Origin: Gymnogyps californianus
Taxonomy: Eukaryota > Chordata > Aves > Accipitriformes > Cathartidae
DNA: 64,000 nucleotides
Reading direction: 5' to 3'
Assembly (NCBI RefSeq): GCF_018139145.2
Contig: NC_059478.1
Span: forward strand, 3,286,001 to 3,350,000
The first letter of the stretch is position 1, and every line of letters starts with the position of its first letter. The position numbers and the translations under genes are program-made. Positions 43,669-56,885 of the stretch are shown piece by piece. The notes under the pieces are model-generated. The model saw only the letters and a list, made by a program, of their open reading frames with translations. It was not told where the DNA came from and ran no database searches.

Positions 43669-46643
43669 TTATCTCACTATCAGAGACATTTATACTTAGT
43701 TTTGCTGTAGAGAAAGTGACACAGCCAAGCAAAGCCAACGGCAACTAACACTGATCAGCCAATAAAGCATTGCCATAATAAAAAGCTGAAGAAACCTGAA
43801 CAGGACCTTCTCCTACTCCATACCCCTTTTACAATCTATGGGGCTGAATATGATTATATGAACATCCTCCTTACCCACAAAAGAAACATCAGAAGGCTTT
43901 TCTGGGACTACAGTGACCACTAGCTTTATACAAAGTGGAATCCATTTGTTTGAACTGTGTGAAAACAGCACCAAGGGAATTGGGCCTTCAGATACCTAGT
44001 ATGTTATAAAAATATCCAGCAAGTCTGCTTAAGATGGGAGTTTCCTCTGTAAACACATGATATAACCACATATGTAAGAAATAGAACCCTTTCCTTAAGT
44101 ATCTTCCGAGAACTTGTGGAATCAGCAGTAAAATTCACAACTAGGTATTTTTGTCTAAATTGGAGAATTAACAAATAAGCCCCAAAACACCACACAAATG
44201 TTTTCTGAGAATACAGTTTCTCTTTCCTGTATGTACACTTAAATTGACCAACAGCAAGCAAAAATGCCTTGGGTTTTGACCACCTACTGAAAAGCAGGCC
44301 TCTTGAGAGCTGAAGGTATCTGCCCAAATTTAGCATTTGTAGCTGTTAGAATAGAGCTGTAAGTGGTGACAGATTAGTAGTCAATCTGCAAATTCATGAG
44401 AATCAGATGTAGATTACAAAATGAATGTTATCAAGGGAATAGTTTCACCTACTACCACAGGACGCCTAAAAGTACATCCATGGGCTAATTTCAAAATTAT
44501 TACCAACCACTTTATCAGTTAATACTCTACAGTAATGTAAGCGAGCTCCTTTGTAAATGCCTACTACGTTTAAAAATGAGTGGTTAGCAACGCTTACACA
44601 AAGCCAGTGTTTAAAATACTTTCGTACACATTAACTAGAAGTCTATCATCTGCAAAGCACAATCAAAGCCAATTAAAAGACTATTAAAGATGCCAAATTA
44701 ATACAACCTATGAAGCTGAAACTTCAAATAGCAATTACATGCTCCAGAAGTCAAATCTGATAACACATAATGAGTATTTACACCGTGCTTTCCACCCTTA
44801 CGATATAACAGCTTGCAAACAAACACGTCCTTGGACTATATTTGTGGGATAGAAATACTGAATTAGAAAAAAAAAAACGAGGGAGAAGAGACATAGCTAC
44901 AGCTTGTTGTTATATGCTCCATGAAAGAGATGAAACCAGCACACCAGCAACTCCAGGTGCAACAGTGTTGCTGGGAAATAAGAAAGGAATCAGATTCTTG
45001 TCAGGGCATCGTCCTTGGATCCTGAACTGGGCTTCGGTAGCGTGTGTTTAAAACTGTCGCATCATTACAAGCCTAACCACCACCTTCACTCCCCCAAAAA
45101 ACCCTCACAAATGCCAGCACAGTCCTCCCCCAGTTCCTTCCCAAACACCCCAAGGAAAGGCACTGTTACCCCTACGTCCCCCTGCAACGACCCAAAGCCT
45201 CCAGAGCACCGCAGGAAGCCTCCACTCTTCCACCTCTCTTCAAACCTACTGCAAGAGCAAAGATCCTGTCAACCCAGAGAGCTACCTCCACTGCAGATTC
45301 CACTGCTGCCCTTACACTCTTCCCTGGACAAGTGAATAATGCTACAAAGACTGCATTTGTGATTGCTTGAAGGCTGACGTTATAGCCCGTACCTTAGGAA
45401 AGCTATTAGCCACAAGGCACTCACATAGTTAGGTATCCTCTCTCCTTTTTTCCCAGCTCCATTTTTAAGGGGTTCTGTATTTCATTCTTAAAAAGTAAAC
45501 CTGGAAACCTGTTTTTGAGGTAAACAAAATAAACAGAAACTAAGTCTGAAGAAAAATGTATGAAAATAAAGAACGGTTGGGGACTATCCTGAGGCCACAC
45601 ATTACCGTAAATAATAATGTATATTAATGCAAGCAATCTGACTGCGGTGCATGTTACGGTCGATGTTTAATGTGATGAAACAACTTAAATCAGGTCTACC
45701 CTTTCCCTACCTTAAGTCATTCCAATTGCAGTTACACTTGAAGGATAGCATGATGCACACTGAGAAACAGACACAACGTGATACCCATCCTGACAATCCC
45801 ATTTTAACAATGTTTCCATCTGGTTCCTCGCCCTCCTATTTTCCTACTTTCTTTACAGAAGGAAATGAAGAGATTAACATTCAAATGTTTTGATCAATTA
45901 TATCAATATAGCCCCACTATGGCCGAGAAAACAATTTAACTATAACAAAACCAGAAAACTAATATTAAAATGAAACACAAATTTTACTTTCAGATGGGTA
46001 CATCCAACACCCACTGAATGTTAGATAACTGATCGACTAGCACAATGAAGAAGTTACTAATACAATAAAATTATTTGTACATACATGAGTGCCAGATGTT
46101 CCCCACACTCAAGGTTGTGCCAAGTTCTACATTTAAAATACAAATCCAGCCTGTTCTGGATGAAAGAATAACGTATTCTCCTTTTCTCTATAGTATTGCG
46201 TCATCAGAATGGATATTAGGAGAAGTTGTAAGTACGCATTTCTACAGGCTGCTTGAAAGCACACAATCTTTAAGACAGTTTGTCAGATTCTCTCATTTGC
46301 CACTTAAAATTGAGTCTAGATTTCTCAAAATGTGAAGCTCATTGAAATCCATTGTAAAGGTCACCCTAGAAAGACTCATACTTTTTCCTCTTAGCCCATT
46401 ACTTTCAACAGCAAAGCTTTTCATCCAGAAGAGACTCGACTACATGAGAAGTTACTTTATGGCACTCAGCACTGGAAGTACATAAAAATTAGGGAAGCTG
46501 CGTTTATTCCCAAAGCAAGTATCATAAAGCTCTGCATTTTCAGATGGTCAAACTGAGAAATCCAAAGTTTGTCAGTCTATAAAGAGCAGTTAGCAAAGAG
46601 AGACAACCTCATTTCTGCCCTAGAGCTCTACCAGCCAGGAGGG

Positions 46644-46668
46644 AAAAAAAAAAAAAAAAAAAAAAAAA
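46644..46668 (+). repeat. Poly(A) tract (25)
   Basis: Uninterrupted run of 25 A inside RNF2 intron 1. No retroposed gene body or target duplication seen beside it. Confidence 0.9.
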
Positions 46669-49600
46669 GAAAAGTTGTATAATTAATTCAAGACCACAGA
46701 CTCAAAAATGTCCCAAAGCAGCCAATAAAACTGAGGAATGCAGAGAAATTCAAGGTACCGGCGCAGTTTAACAGCCTCGACAGTCGGTAACACTACAGAC
46801 ACTTTCCCAACACGATTGTCCCTCTCAGTCACACTAGTTCCGAGTTTTTAGTTTTCCTGATAACTAGTCCTAAACTCCCATTTTCCCACAACCTGCCCCA
46901 TGAACTTAATAGGCATTTCTCTTCAACATAAAAAAAATCCTTCCTTGAAAACCAAGTAACAAGACCTAATGCTGTGATTATGAAATGCCCAGTAGGCTAC
47001 CGACAGATGACATCTGACAGAGGGGAAAAAAAAAACCAAACCCATACTGGCATGTCTGAAACACACTAGCTTGCTAGCACATGGTCTTTTACAGCTTCTT
47101 CACTGTATTGATCCTCCTAAGGAAGCAAGCATTTTGCCTGGTGCCTTAAGACGTGGGATCTTTCAGTTAATTGCCATTCACAATTTACCAGACCTGAAAT
47201 GAATTGATCCATGGAGTACGGCAGCATTTCCAATCTGGCCGTCAAGCTGCTCATCCTGGCCTTTAGAAACATTTGTGCTATGACCTCATACAAACCATCT
47301 GCTATACATATGTACACCTATGGAGGAATTCAATGAATCTAACGCTCACAGAAGAGACCAAAGAGAGATAATCCTCCTGTTTTAGATGTCGAGTATTAAG
47401 GAAAAAAAGTATCAAATTAAACTTTTGATCATACTCAAGGCTGTTTTATCACAGTGTTAAGAACGGTCACGTACTTTTGGACATGACAGAAGTGTGTGAT
47501 TTTAAGTTGGTGCTTCTCTGTATATTTATAGCAGTAAAGTATAATAGCATATAAGCACTTTATGTTCATGTACATTGCTCTTATGTAGCTGATGCTCAAA
47601 TTCGAGTTTATTCTAATGAGTTCTATATTCCCTGCTAGGGGCATGAGTGGCCTCTTCACACTGCCTCCTGGATCATTCCATTATTGTCGATAACTCAGTC
47701 CTTAGTGTTCAACTTCTTATTTACAGTTCTGTATCATACCCCTCCTGGACACCTCCTGAGCTACAAAAACTGGAATACACAAAATTACCACAACATTTGC
47801 AGAGAGCTCTCTCTGTATCATGTTAGTTGCCTCCAGGTAGTCCAGAATTCACCCGTCTTCCTCTAGCTGTCATACCTATAAATGCTGAAACTCATCACAT
47901 TCCAAAACCAGACTATTCCTAAACTAAAAAGCTTGGATTTTTTTGTCTTAGAGGGATTAAGTAGAAAACTTTTCAGGTTTTGGTACAAAAAAAAAAAAAA
48001 GCAAACATTGCCCACTATCCTAGTGCAACAGGTAGTAGGATTATTTTAATCATTAAAGCTAAAAAATCCTGGTACTTACCCTTTCACACCATCTATACCG
48101 TGTCCAAAGTGAGTACTAAAATATGATACAACAGTAACACCTTCTGCCAGGAGTGAAAACAAAACTGTTACAGGAACAGTAGCTTTTCACTCCTCATGTG
48201 GGACAATAAATCAGCCAAGCACCTGACCTAAAATTTGCCAGAGACCTTCGCCTACAATTTACATAAAAAGCAAAACAGCCATTACTAAGCCATAATTTAG
48301 CCCTGTGAAGTAACAACATTAAGCAGAACTCTGTGGGGGACCAAGTAGAATTGCCGTTTTCTCTGTTATTTGTCAAATTTTATGCAGTTTCTCGTATTAT
48401 GAAGCACGCTACTGTAGTTCTTAATGAAGTTCTTAAGCTCTTAGAGTTAAATCAACCTTAGACTTCAGAATCAATAACCGACTGTGAAGGAGAAAAGCAA
48501 AAATGCCTTTCTAAAATCCTGCCTAAAATTCATTTCAGTGCTGTATCAGATGAGAGTAGGAGGGATAAGGATTGAAAACTTTTAGGAGCAAACAAAAGTA
48601 AACCTTCAAACTCCAGAGAAGTTGAATCTGTCACAGCAACTAAATACATACAAACAGGCCAGGAATGATACACGTTGCCTTAGGAAGTTTTTAATCAGAC
48701 TTTTTTTTTTTTTTTTTAAATTCATTGTCTAGTAGCATGTTTGTAGTACACTGGACCTCACAGTCTGCAGTAACAGACCACATTTACATGGATGTGACTG
48801 TAGCAAAACACCACGTACCCTGCTATGGTGGAGTGTACCCCCTTGCCACAGAATTATGCTTCAAAACCAGCGCTTTTGTTTTTACAGTACTTTCTTACCC
48901 TCACAGCACTGCTGGCACATTTTTTGAGGCTAACCAATTTCTTGCTGTCTCCCTGAAATAACAGCTGCTGAAAGCGAGAACCAACCGCTTCAATCAATAA
49001 AGGTTAAGTTTGATCATTTCACTACCCCTGTTGTTAGCCTTTTAGTTTGCCGTACATTTTAATAGAAATCCTATGAACATAATTGCACTACAATTCAAAT
49101 TATCTTTCCCATCTCCACAAGTGCTGTTACTAGTTCAGCAGCAAAGGTTAGGTCTCTAGAAAACTAGCCTTCTACTTTCAGTTTTTATATTGGGAACATG
49201 GAGAAACGCAGTCCTTGACTGATGACTGTGCTCGTAGAAATCACTTCTATAGCTACAGTTACACCAGAGGAAAAAAAACCCACAGCTCGTTTTTACCCAA
49301 CAGCTCAACCCACTTTTGGTGGTGATAATGAAACACACCGATTCAATTTCACCTTCAGGACTTTGCAGTTTTAATACAACACTGTGCTCACCGAGATAAA
49401 AAAAAATCCTGCCAGAGGTATGTGTAGTCAAAGCTTTTATGTTCCTTCCTGACGGTTGTGGTGGTGTCAGGCACTGACAGCATCAAAACCTGAGCTCTGT
49501 TCAACTGCAAACGTGAGGATAACTTTAACAGGATCCTAATAAACAGAAGCTACAGAACTGATACATTACTTCCATAGTTAATTTGTTAGAATACTCTTCG

Positions 49601-52600
49601 GAGCTGTACCTCCTGCTCCCCTCACTGCACTGCGGTGGCTGTTCCAGCCCTCGGATGCCCCTCCTGAGCCCAGGGCAGAACAGCTCGCTCACCATCTAGT
49701 TGCCGAGACAGCGTAAAACTGAAGGCACGTTGAAATGACCACGCTAGACCCTGAACTGCAATGCTTTAGGAGCCAGCACAGATCTGCTTCCGCTTCCATT
49801 GGGAAACCAACGTGGGTTTGTTATTTTTCATTTCACCAGCAGAAAAAATGAAAGCCTGCTCATCAGCTTCTTGGACTACTGCTTTGGCTGCTTTGCTACA
49901 GTGCTACAGGATCCAAGATGCTTCTAAGCAAATTTTAAGAAACATCGTAGAAGCTCAAGCCTGTAAATCACGTGTACTGCTCTCCCCGGGCTACTGGGAT
50001 CACATCAAGTGAGCCACTTTGTTATCCTTCCCTTCAGCATACAACATACCTACTATCCATCACATTTATTAATATAAATGGCAGTAAGCAGTAGTATTCT
50101 AATGAGTTTATATTGTGGGAGAAATTCTGAGAATATCAGATCAAGCAATATGCTTGGTTTTCAGTTTTTTCCAGAGCTATGTTAGCCACAAAAATTCTCA
50201 TCCACTTACCAGTTATCATAGTGAAGCTAGCCACAACCAATAGTGATATAATTTTCTTCATGAGAACAAAAGACGGCTTGGTTATTAATAAACAGAAAAT
50301 AAACTCCCCCACAACACTTGAGAGACAAAAAGAAAGACCCAAGTCATCTTATGTATGATTGACTTAATAGCTACAATAAATATATAGAAACAAAATTGTT
50401 AATTTGGCAACCAGACAGCTTTCATCTAAAGCTGGGTGACAGCTAACAACAATTTGTGTTTTAAGGACACCCTCTCAAATAAAACTGTACATTTCGTAAA
50501 CAGTACTGCAGGAGCAATACGTACACAGTTTAAACCCAGTAATCATCCAAAATAGTTTAATTTTATCCCTGAGCGGTGAAGAGTAAAGAATGGATTAGGT
50601 TTTTAATTAGTTAGCAGAAGACTAGTGCTAACTCCCAGCTGTTCGCAAGAGAGCTCCATGATCCAGAAGTGGGGGGAAAGCAGACAGGGATAATTCCTAA
50701 AATATTTCTCCACTGCAACAGGTCTAAACAGCTCCAAAATATCAAACGCTGCTCGTTCCTCAGAAAATTAAGAATTTAAGGTCAGCTTCAAAGGCCAGGT
50801 TTTTTCACCAACAAGCAGAACCAACTTTAGGTTCAACGTCATCCCTTCTCCAATCTCTTTCCTCTTTATTTGCATCATTATAAAACTGCTGATATATTCA
50901 GTAAAAATACATAAAGGGTATTTAAGCAAAAAAAAAAAAAAAAGGAAGGAATCCTTTTACTCTGATACTTCTTTCATGCATGTTCTCTGAACTGATGCCT
51001 CAGTAACAGTAGATCCAGTGCTCCTTTTAAGAAAAATACAACTGAGTAGTTGCAGACTTCTGTCTCATTTTTGAAGCTCCCTTTTCCCCATGCCTTTTTT
51101 CCCCCCACTGCATTCTTTTTGTTCAGTAAGGGAAAGAGAAACGTTTAAAGAAAGCTGAAGAAATTCACGTATCCCACCATCTATTTCACATATAAGACTG
51201 ATGGCTTTCCTACAAGTGCCAACCATATTTCTATTTCATGGTAACACAGCCCTGAAAATGCCAGAATTCTGCTCTAATCACCCAAGATGCCCAACCAAGT
51301 CTTTATACTCAACCCATTACCATGCATCACTCTTAAAACACCAAGTGTCATTGATAAAGGGAGCCCCATGCAATTTATTTCACTGGCGCTTGCGTATTAT
51401 TTCAACTCTAAGACATGACAGGCAGTGCTTTTCTTGGCAGCTGCAGCAGCGCTGGTGTTTCAAAGCTTTGAAGCCAAAGGTCAAAATTTTAGCCACTGAA
51501 GAAGTTAAAAAACTCCTCCAATGCAAAATCTGTGTCCCATTATTATTATGAAGCTGAATGCAGAAAACAATAGGGTATTTACTAAACATTGTAAATGACA
51601 ACTCACAGGGTCAATAAGGTCTAAAGATGTTCTAAACTTATTTAAGTATCATCACTGAAGCGCACCGTAACAGTCAGATCCAGCCGCAAAGCTTGCTACC
51701 CGAAACTGCACCTTACGCTAACATCTGTCCAGTGAAAATGCCTCCCATCTCCAAACAACTGACAAAGCTAATCCTTCAAACAAGTATATCTTTTAATGCA
51801 AAATATACTGCTTATCGATATCCGCTGCTTTCAAAGTGAGCGCCTCTGTCGTAGCTGACAAGTTGAATGCCAGCTCTGAGCTTGACATGATGTATAAAAA
51901 TGTCAAATTATCTCATTACAAAAGTTTTTAATGAAAACATAGATGAATACAAATGAGAGTACCTCTGCAGGGAACTCCTGTGACAAATTGAGTCTTTGTC
52001 ACTGAATGAATCACATATTTGATTAAAGAATTTTCCCCAAGCAAGAATAATTTCACCTGCACACCAGTCACATTTTTTCAAATGCAAGCGATTTCCTTTA
52101 ATCCTTAAAAGCCTGCGTGCAATGCATAGTTATTACATAGGGCTATAACCACTTCCAAACAGGACTGGATTATGATTTATCATACTGGAAATCATCCTTC
52201 TCCACTAGCTGTCCTCTGGATTTCTATGGAATTAGGCACTTGATCCAATTATTTTCCACAGAAGAGGGTCTAAAAAACAAATAGCTTCACAAAAATCCCA
52301 AGAAGAATATTGCTCAGAGCATTCATTTCACATATACGCTATGCCATGGGGTGGGTCCAAGGAAGCAAATGATTTCGAAGAGCCAGCTACCACAGAGTAT
52401 AAAAGTTGGCAAGAAACAAGTGCTAAATTCATATCGGAAGCAGTGAGAGCGAGTGTGAAGGGAGAAGACACATCTACAGCTCCCGATACAGCGTCTTTCT
52501 CCACCTGATGCCCTGTTGGAAACGATGACATTTTCACAAGAGCAGTCACGTCGTTCCCAGTACCAGTTTATCAGCATCACACCTTGCAAATACTGTTCAG

Positions 52601-52844
52601 CACGGTGATGCGCACGGGCTTTAAGAGAAACAAAAGACGGGGAATGCAGAGCAATAAACCGTATTGAAGATTGTATTTTAAGCAGGGGCAATTTATAAAA
52701 CCAACAATAACAGCTCGTGACTCTGTTAATCAGCTCTCCCTTCCCAAGTAAGGCATTTGGCAATGCCTCGCTCTCCGGGTTGGTGTTAACGGTATGCGGT
52801 TGTGATAGAGAGCTGCGTGTGGTACCTCTCCCTGCAGCTTGCAG

Positions 52845-52891
52845 TGTGCGTGTGCACATACATATACACACGCATGCATATATATATATAT
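52845..52891. repeat. Alternating purine-pyrimidine tract at the edge of the RNF2 CpG island
   Basis: TGTGCGTGTGCACATACATATACACACGCATGC-type alternation runs into (AT)n. The tract can adopt left-handed DNA under supercoiling. It sits in intron 1 about 610 bp downstream of the predicted first exon. Confidence 0.75.
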
Positions 52892-52894
52892 TCC

Positions 52895-54330
52895 CGCACC
52901 TCCGGGCTTCGCGGCCAAACGCCGGCCCCCCCAGAGATGGCTCTGGGCTTGCGGAGCTCCCCGCGCCCCTGCAGCAACGCCGAAGGTGCCAGGCTGGGGG
53001 GGAAGCAGAAGGGGTCTGGGCACGTCCCGCGGCCCCACCGCCGGCCCCGGCAGCCCCCCCCCCCCCAGCATGCGGGGCCGGCAGGCGGGGGGGCGAGCAG
53101 CCCCGGCCCGGCGGGGGCAGCCTGTCAGGAGGGCTTCACGGCGAGCGGAGCTGCCCGACGCCGGGGCGGGCAGCGCACCCACCTGCGTGGCGACTGCCCA
53201 GCCGGGGCCGGGGGAGCCCGACCACGGCTCGTCCCCGGACAGCCCTCCCCCGCCCAGCCTGGAGGGGAGCCCACTGCGGGACACCCCCACCCCGCATAAC
53301 AGCCACCGCAGGGAGGCGCAGCCCCTCCTCCGCCTCCCCCGCACCAGGGTCGGGCACCGCTCCCGGCACCGGGCACCTCGCCGCAGCCGGCGGCTCCGCA
53401 CCATGCCCTGCCCCACTAGGGGGAGAGACCCGGCGGCAGCGACCGCGACCGCAGCCGCCCCGGCCGCGGAACCGGCCCCGGCCCGCCGCCCTGCGCTCAC
53501 CGCCCGCCGGGCTCCCGCCTCAGGCCGCCGCGCCTCACTGCGCCGCTCGCTCCCGTCGCCCTCTCTCGCCGGCGGTGAAGCCGCAGCCCCAGCAGCACAA
53601 TATGGCGAGCGGCAGCCTCCGCAATGGAGCTCGGGAAATAGAGGGGAGTTACATATTCATGGCCGGGGCTGGGCAGGGGGAGCGCGGATGGGGCTGCCGA
53701 GACCGGGCCGCCCAGCGCCCTCCTTCCCCTCCCTCCCCGCCGGGGCGCGGCGGCGGCTGGGGGCCGCTCGCTCCTTTCCCCGCCTTCCCCACACCTCCGC
53801 TGGGGCCGCCCGGCCCCCGGCTCCCCGCCGCTGTTAGCGCCAGCGCCGCTCTCCCACTCCCCTTCCCCCGCCGCTGGTCCCGAGCGCCGGGCGATGCGGC
53901 ACCGAGCCCGGCGGGGCTCCCCACCGCCGCCCTCCCTTACCTCAGCCCGCGGCCCTCGCTCTCCCGCGCCACGGCCCCTCTCCATTAACGGCCCGCACCG
54001 GGGCTAAGCCCTCAAGCCGGCCGCGGCCCCCTGCCCCGAGCCGGCGCCGCGGGCCTGGAGCGGCGCCCGCCGCCAGCGGTGTCGCCTGGTGGGAGGGGGT
54101 CGGCGGGGGGATGAGGGCCGCGCTCCCTGAGGTAAAGCCGCGGTGGGCGATCGGTGCGATCTCGTATTTTCCACTCAGCGCCGCCGAGGAGGGGACGGGG
54201 GCCGCGGGGCTGAGACTCCCGCAGTGCCGGTGCCCGGCCGGGAGCTGGCGGGCCGGCGTGAGGCAGTGCGGGAACCTCCGTGACGAGCAAGGCGGGAGGG
54301 ATGGCGGCGGCGGTGGTGTCCTGCCTGAAG
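52895..54330. promoter_or_regulatory. RNF2: CpG island, RNF2 promoter
   Basis: Abrupt block of very GC- and CpG-rich DNA with GC boxes and no TATA, surrounded by AT-rich sequence. It contains the predicted RNF2 5' UTR exon and a divergent candidate exon on its right side. The long ORFs here in all frames reflect composition. Confidence 0.85.
53501..53640 (-). other. RNF2: RNF2 noncoding first exon (5' UTR, right edge uncertain)
   Basis: A strong minus-strand donor GGCG|GTGAGC (GT at 53500-53499) terminates CpG-rich sequence containing CACCGCCGGCGAGAGAGGGC, with an ATATGGCG-like YY1 motif at about 53597-53608. It would join the acceptor of the first coding exon at 35947. The transcription start is not determined, so the right edge is approximate. 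Confidence 0.45.
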
Positions 54331-54371
54331 TCTGGACTGACCCCGAGCAGCCGCTTGCGTCTCGTCGCCAG
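54301..54371 (+). other. Candidate first exon of a transcript divergent from RNF2
   Basis: An ATG in good context (GGGATGG) opens 23 codons, MAAAVVSCLKSGLTPSSRLR then LVA, to a donor GCCAG|GTGAAG. It lies at the right end of the CpG island on the opposite strand to RNF2. The protein is not recognised. The arginine/serine/alanine-rich start resembles a mitochondrial presequence, but this is weak. Confidence 0.3.
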
Positions 54372-55573
54372 GTGAAGCGATGGAGTGAGGTTATTAAATT
54401 GTCTTTGGGCAAGAGTGCATCCGCCAGCCTCAGGACCCAGTGGCCCAAACGCGTGGCCCCTGGCTGGCCTTTGCTGGGCTTTTCTCCCTGAACGTGCACT
54501 CTGAACTCCACAGCTCTTGACCGGTCTTGCTCTCGGCCGCCTTTCTGAAGAGAGGAACGTGCCTGCCGTTTGTAGGCCGTGAGACGAAGCTGGTCCCCCG
54601 GGCCGGACTGAACCGTGAGGCTGGGGCAGTGTAGCACCAAGCCCAACGTAAAGGCATGCTGCCATCTTGACGCTCCTCAAACAAGGGTCAGAGACTGAAG
54701 CAAGACTCGGTGTGCTTGTATTTAAGATACAAAAATGCACATTAGATGTTTTCAAGTGTCTCAAGCCCGCTCTGCGGTCGTAACGTGAAATAAGCATTTG
54801 TCTTCTGGTGTCTGCGTTTTAATGTTTGTTAAATTAAGATAGTTTTTATGAGCTTTGGGTCTTCAGTGGTGCCTTTATTGGTCTTGTCATTAACTGTTTT
54901 ATAGCAAAAGCAAAGCAATACGCTTAGTGTAATTAAATATGGTGTGAGTAAAAAGTGAACAGAGATCACCTTGTGAGACGTAAATTTGAATTAATACTTC
55001 AGTCTTTAATGATGCAGCAACATCATTTAAGATTATTCAGTATGGAGTATTTAAAGCAATTCAATATGGAGTATTTTAAGTTTTGCTAGAGTTTTACAGT
55101 TAATATTTTCATAATTGGGATATTAACAAAGTCCTGGTTTGTACTTTTTCCCTCTTTGCAAAATTTCACATATTTTTAAGAAATTCTAGCCTATGTCAGG
55201 TTATTCCTGGTCGTCCTAAGCAACTATTTTTACGTAGTGGCTTTCACTCCCCCACGCTCCTTGTGACCTACACCGCAACCTATATAATTAAATCCTCACA
55301 AGAGCTTGATAAGGTAGTCAGCAATAACATCTCTGTTTTCTAAGTGTGATCAAATGTCTCGCTAAATCTCAGAGGGAGTCAACTGGGGACAGGATTTAAC
55401 AGCCCTTTTTTGTTCTTGATTAGTTTTTTTTAAAGAGTGATTTTTCTTAAGTGGGTTGTGTTGAGCTCTTTAAATGTTAAAGTTCAAAGCTGGTACAGAA
55501 GAGAAAAAGAGAGTTCCTCTCTTTAGAATGAAACTAGTCAGAATTAATGACTGAAATTTCTCTGATGTTTCAG

Positions 55574-55684
55574 CCTGTTCATCAGTGCCGAGGAAAGGAA
55601 GACGTCATCTGTCAAGCTATTGCTGTACCAGAAAGTGTCGTTCGGTGAAAATTGCTTCACTTGTTAATTGTCTGCAGTACTGCG
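55574..55684 (+). other. Candidate second exon of the divergent transcript
   Basis: Acceptor GATGTTTCAG and donor CTGCG|GTGAGT enclose 111 nt. Joined to 54371 the frame continues 31 codons, (S)LFISAEERKTSSVKLLLYQ, and stops at 55665-55667. A noncoding divergent RNA is equally possible. Confidence 0.3.
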
Positions 55685-56239
55685 GTGAGTGAAGAAGTTC
55701 CTATGTTAATGTACCACTGTTAGTACAATTTTTTTGAGATGAAAAAAGCTAAATGAATATTACGTCATTGAATGCTGCAAAAATAAGATTTGCAAAATGA
55801 AAGCGTGCAGTTGTAAGGAAGGCAGATCTCCAAAGGCAGATGGAGTGCAAGGTGGGTTGGAAGCATCTGGTAAAATGCAAAACTATACAGTGGCATGTAA
55901 ATTAACAAACTATAAATATTTTTAAGAACATTTTGCTGAAAGGGAGACAAAAAGAAATTCAACAGAGTTACGTTGTGCTAGTGGTGTCCAGCTCACCATA
56001 TTTAGAAGAATATTTATTTGATTTTGTTTTATATTTCCTGAATTTACCATTTAATAGTAGCACCATGGATCTTCTCTGCAATGTAGTGTTCTTGCTACTT
56101 TTAAGGATGTAAAAAAAGACCGCCAAATGCTTTTCAAGTGCAGGCTGTTAGTCTGCCAAGACATCAACATGAAGAAGGTTTCCTGTTCAGGGGAAAAAAT
56201 GTGGTGCAGATGCATAGTTCTGCTCCATACCAGGTACCC

Positions 56240-56885
56240 TGCTCGGCGCAGGAGCCAGGACACTACTGCCTCTGCGGTGAAGGCCCTGGGACCAGCATCC
56301 TGGGTGGCACAAACAGGGGCATGGCCAGGAGATCAAGGGGAAGATTAGTCCCTTCTGCTCAGCACTCGTTAGATCACATCCAGATACCGCGTCTGGTTTT
56401 GGGCTCCTAGTACGGGAAAGGCATTGACAAACTGGAGCGAGGTCAGGGAGGCCCCCAGGGTGGTTTGGTCTGGAGCACTTGCCCTGGGAGGAGAGGCCAC
56501 GGGAGTGGGGCTTGGTCAGCCTGGGGCAGAGAAGGTTTCGGGGACCCTACAGCATCCAACCCCTTACTATGAGGTTATTGAGAATATGGAGCCAGGCTTT
56601 TCTCAGTGTTGCAAGGGAGCAAGGTGAGAGGTGACAATAAACTGAAACAAGAAAGGTTTGGACTGAATGCAGGGAAGACCTATTCCCCGTGAGGACACTC
56701 AAGCAGCAGCACAGTTTGCCCAGAGAGGTTGTGCCATCTCCATTCTTGGAGATTTTCAAGACCCAACTGGATCAAGCCCTGAGCAACCTGGTCTGACCCC
56801 AGAGCTGACCTGCTTTGGGTGGGAGGTTGGACAGGGTCACCTCCAGCCCAAGTTATCCCGTCATCCTGTGATTCTGCACTCCCAG
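56240..56885 (+). mobile_element. CR1 LINE, longer 3' copy (about 640 bp)
   Basis: Contains the CR1 3' series GATCACATCCAGATACCGCG, TTTGCCCAGAGAGGTTGTGC, CCATTCTTGGAGATTTTCAA, AGCAACCTGGTCTGACCCC and the end CCCGTCATCCTGTGATTCTG. The reading frame is broken many times. 5'-truncated and inactive. Confidence 0.9.

Larger units (their letters stand above)
35948..53500 (-). other. RNF2: RNF2 intron 1 (17.5 kb)
   Basis: Long AT-rich intron between the 5' UTR exon and the first coding exon. Contains one CR1 tail (43.5 kb) and several homopolymers (25 A at 46644-46668, T tract near 48703, A tracts near 47987 and 50928). A strand-skewed C-rich, G-poor stretch (about 45060-45330) is open but not gene-like. 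I see no other exon or RNA gene. Confidence 0.75.

Noticed and set aside
45015..45335. 106-codon proline-rich ORF in RNF2 intron 1
   Set aside because: Caused by a G-poor, C- and A-rich stretch; no start context, splice sites or homology I recognise.
52717..53988. 423-codon plus-strand ORF and several shorter ones
   Set aside because: Same CpG-island effect at the RNF2 promoter; composition is low-complexity and no frame is favoured.
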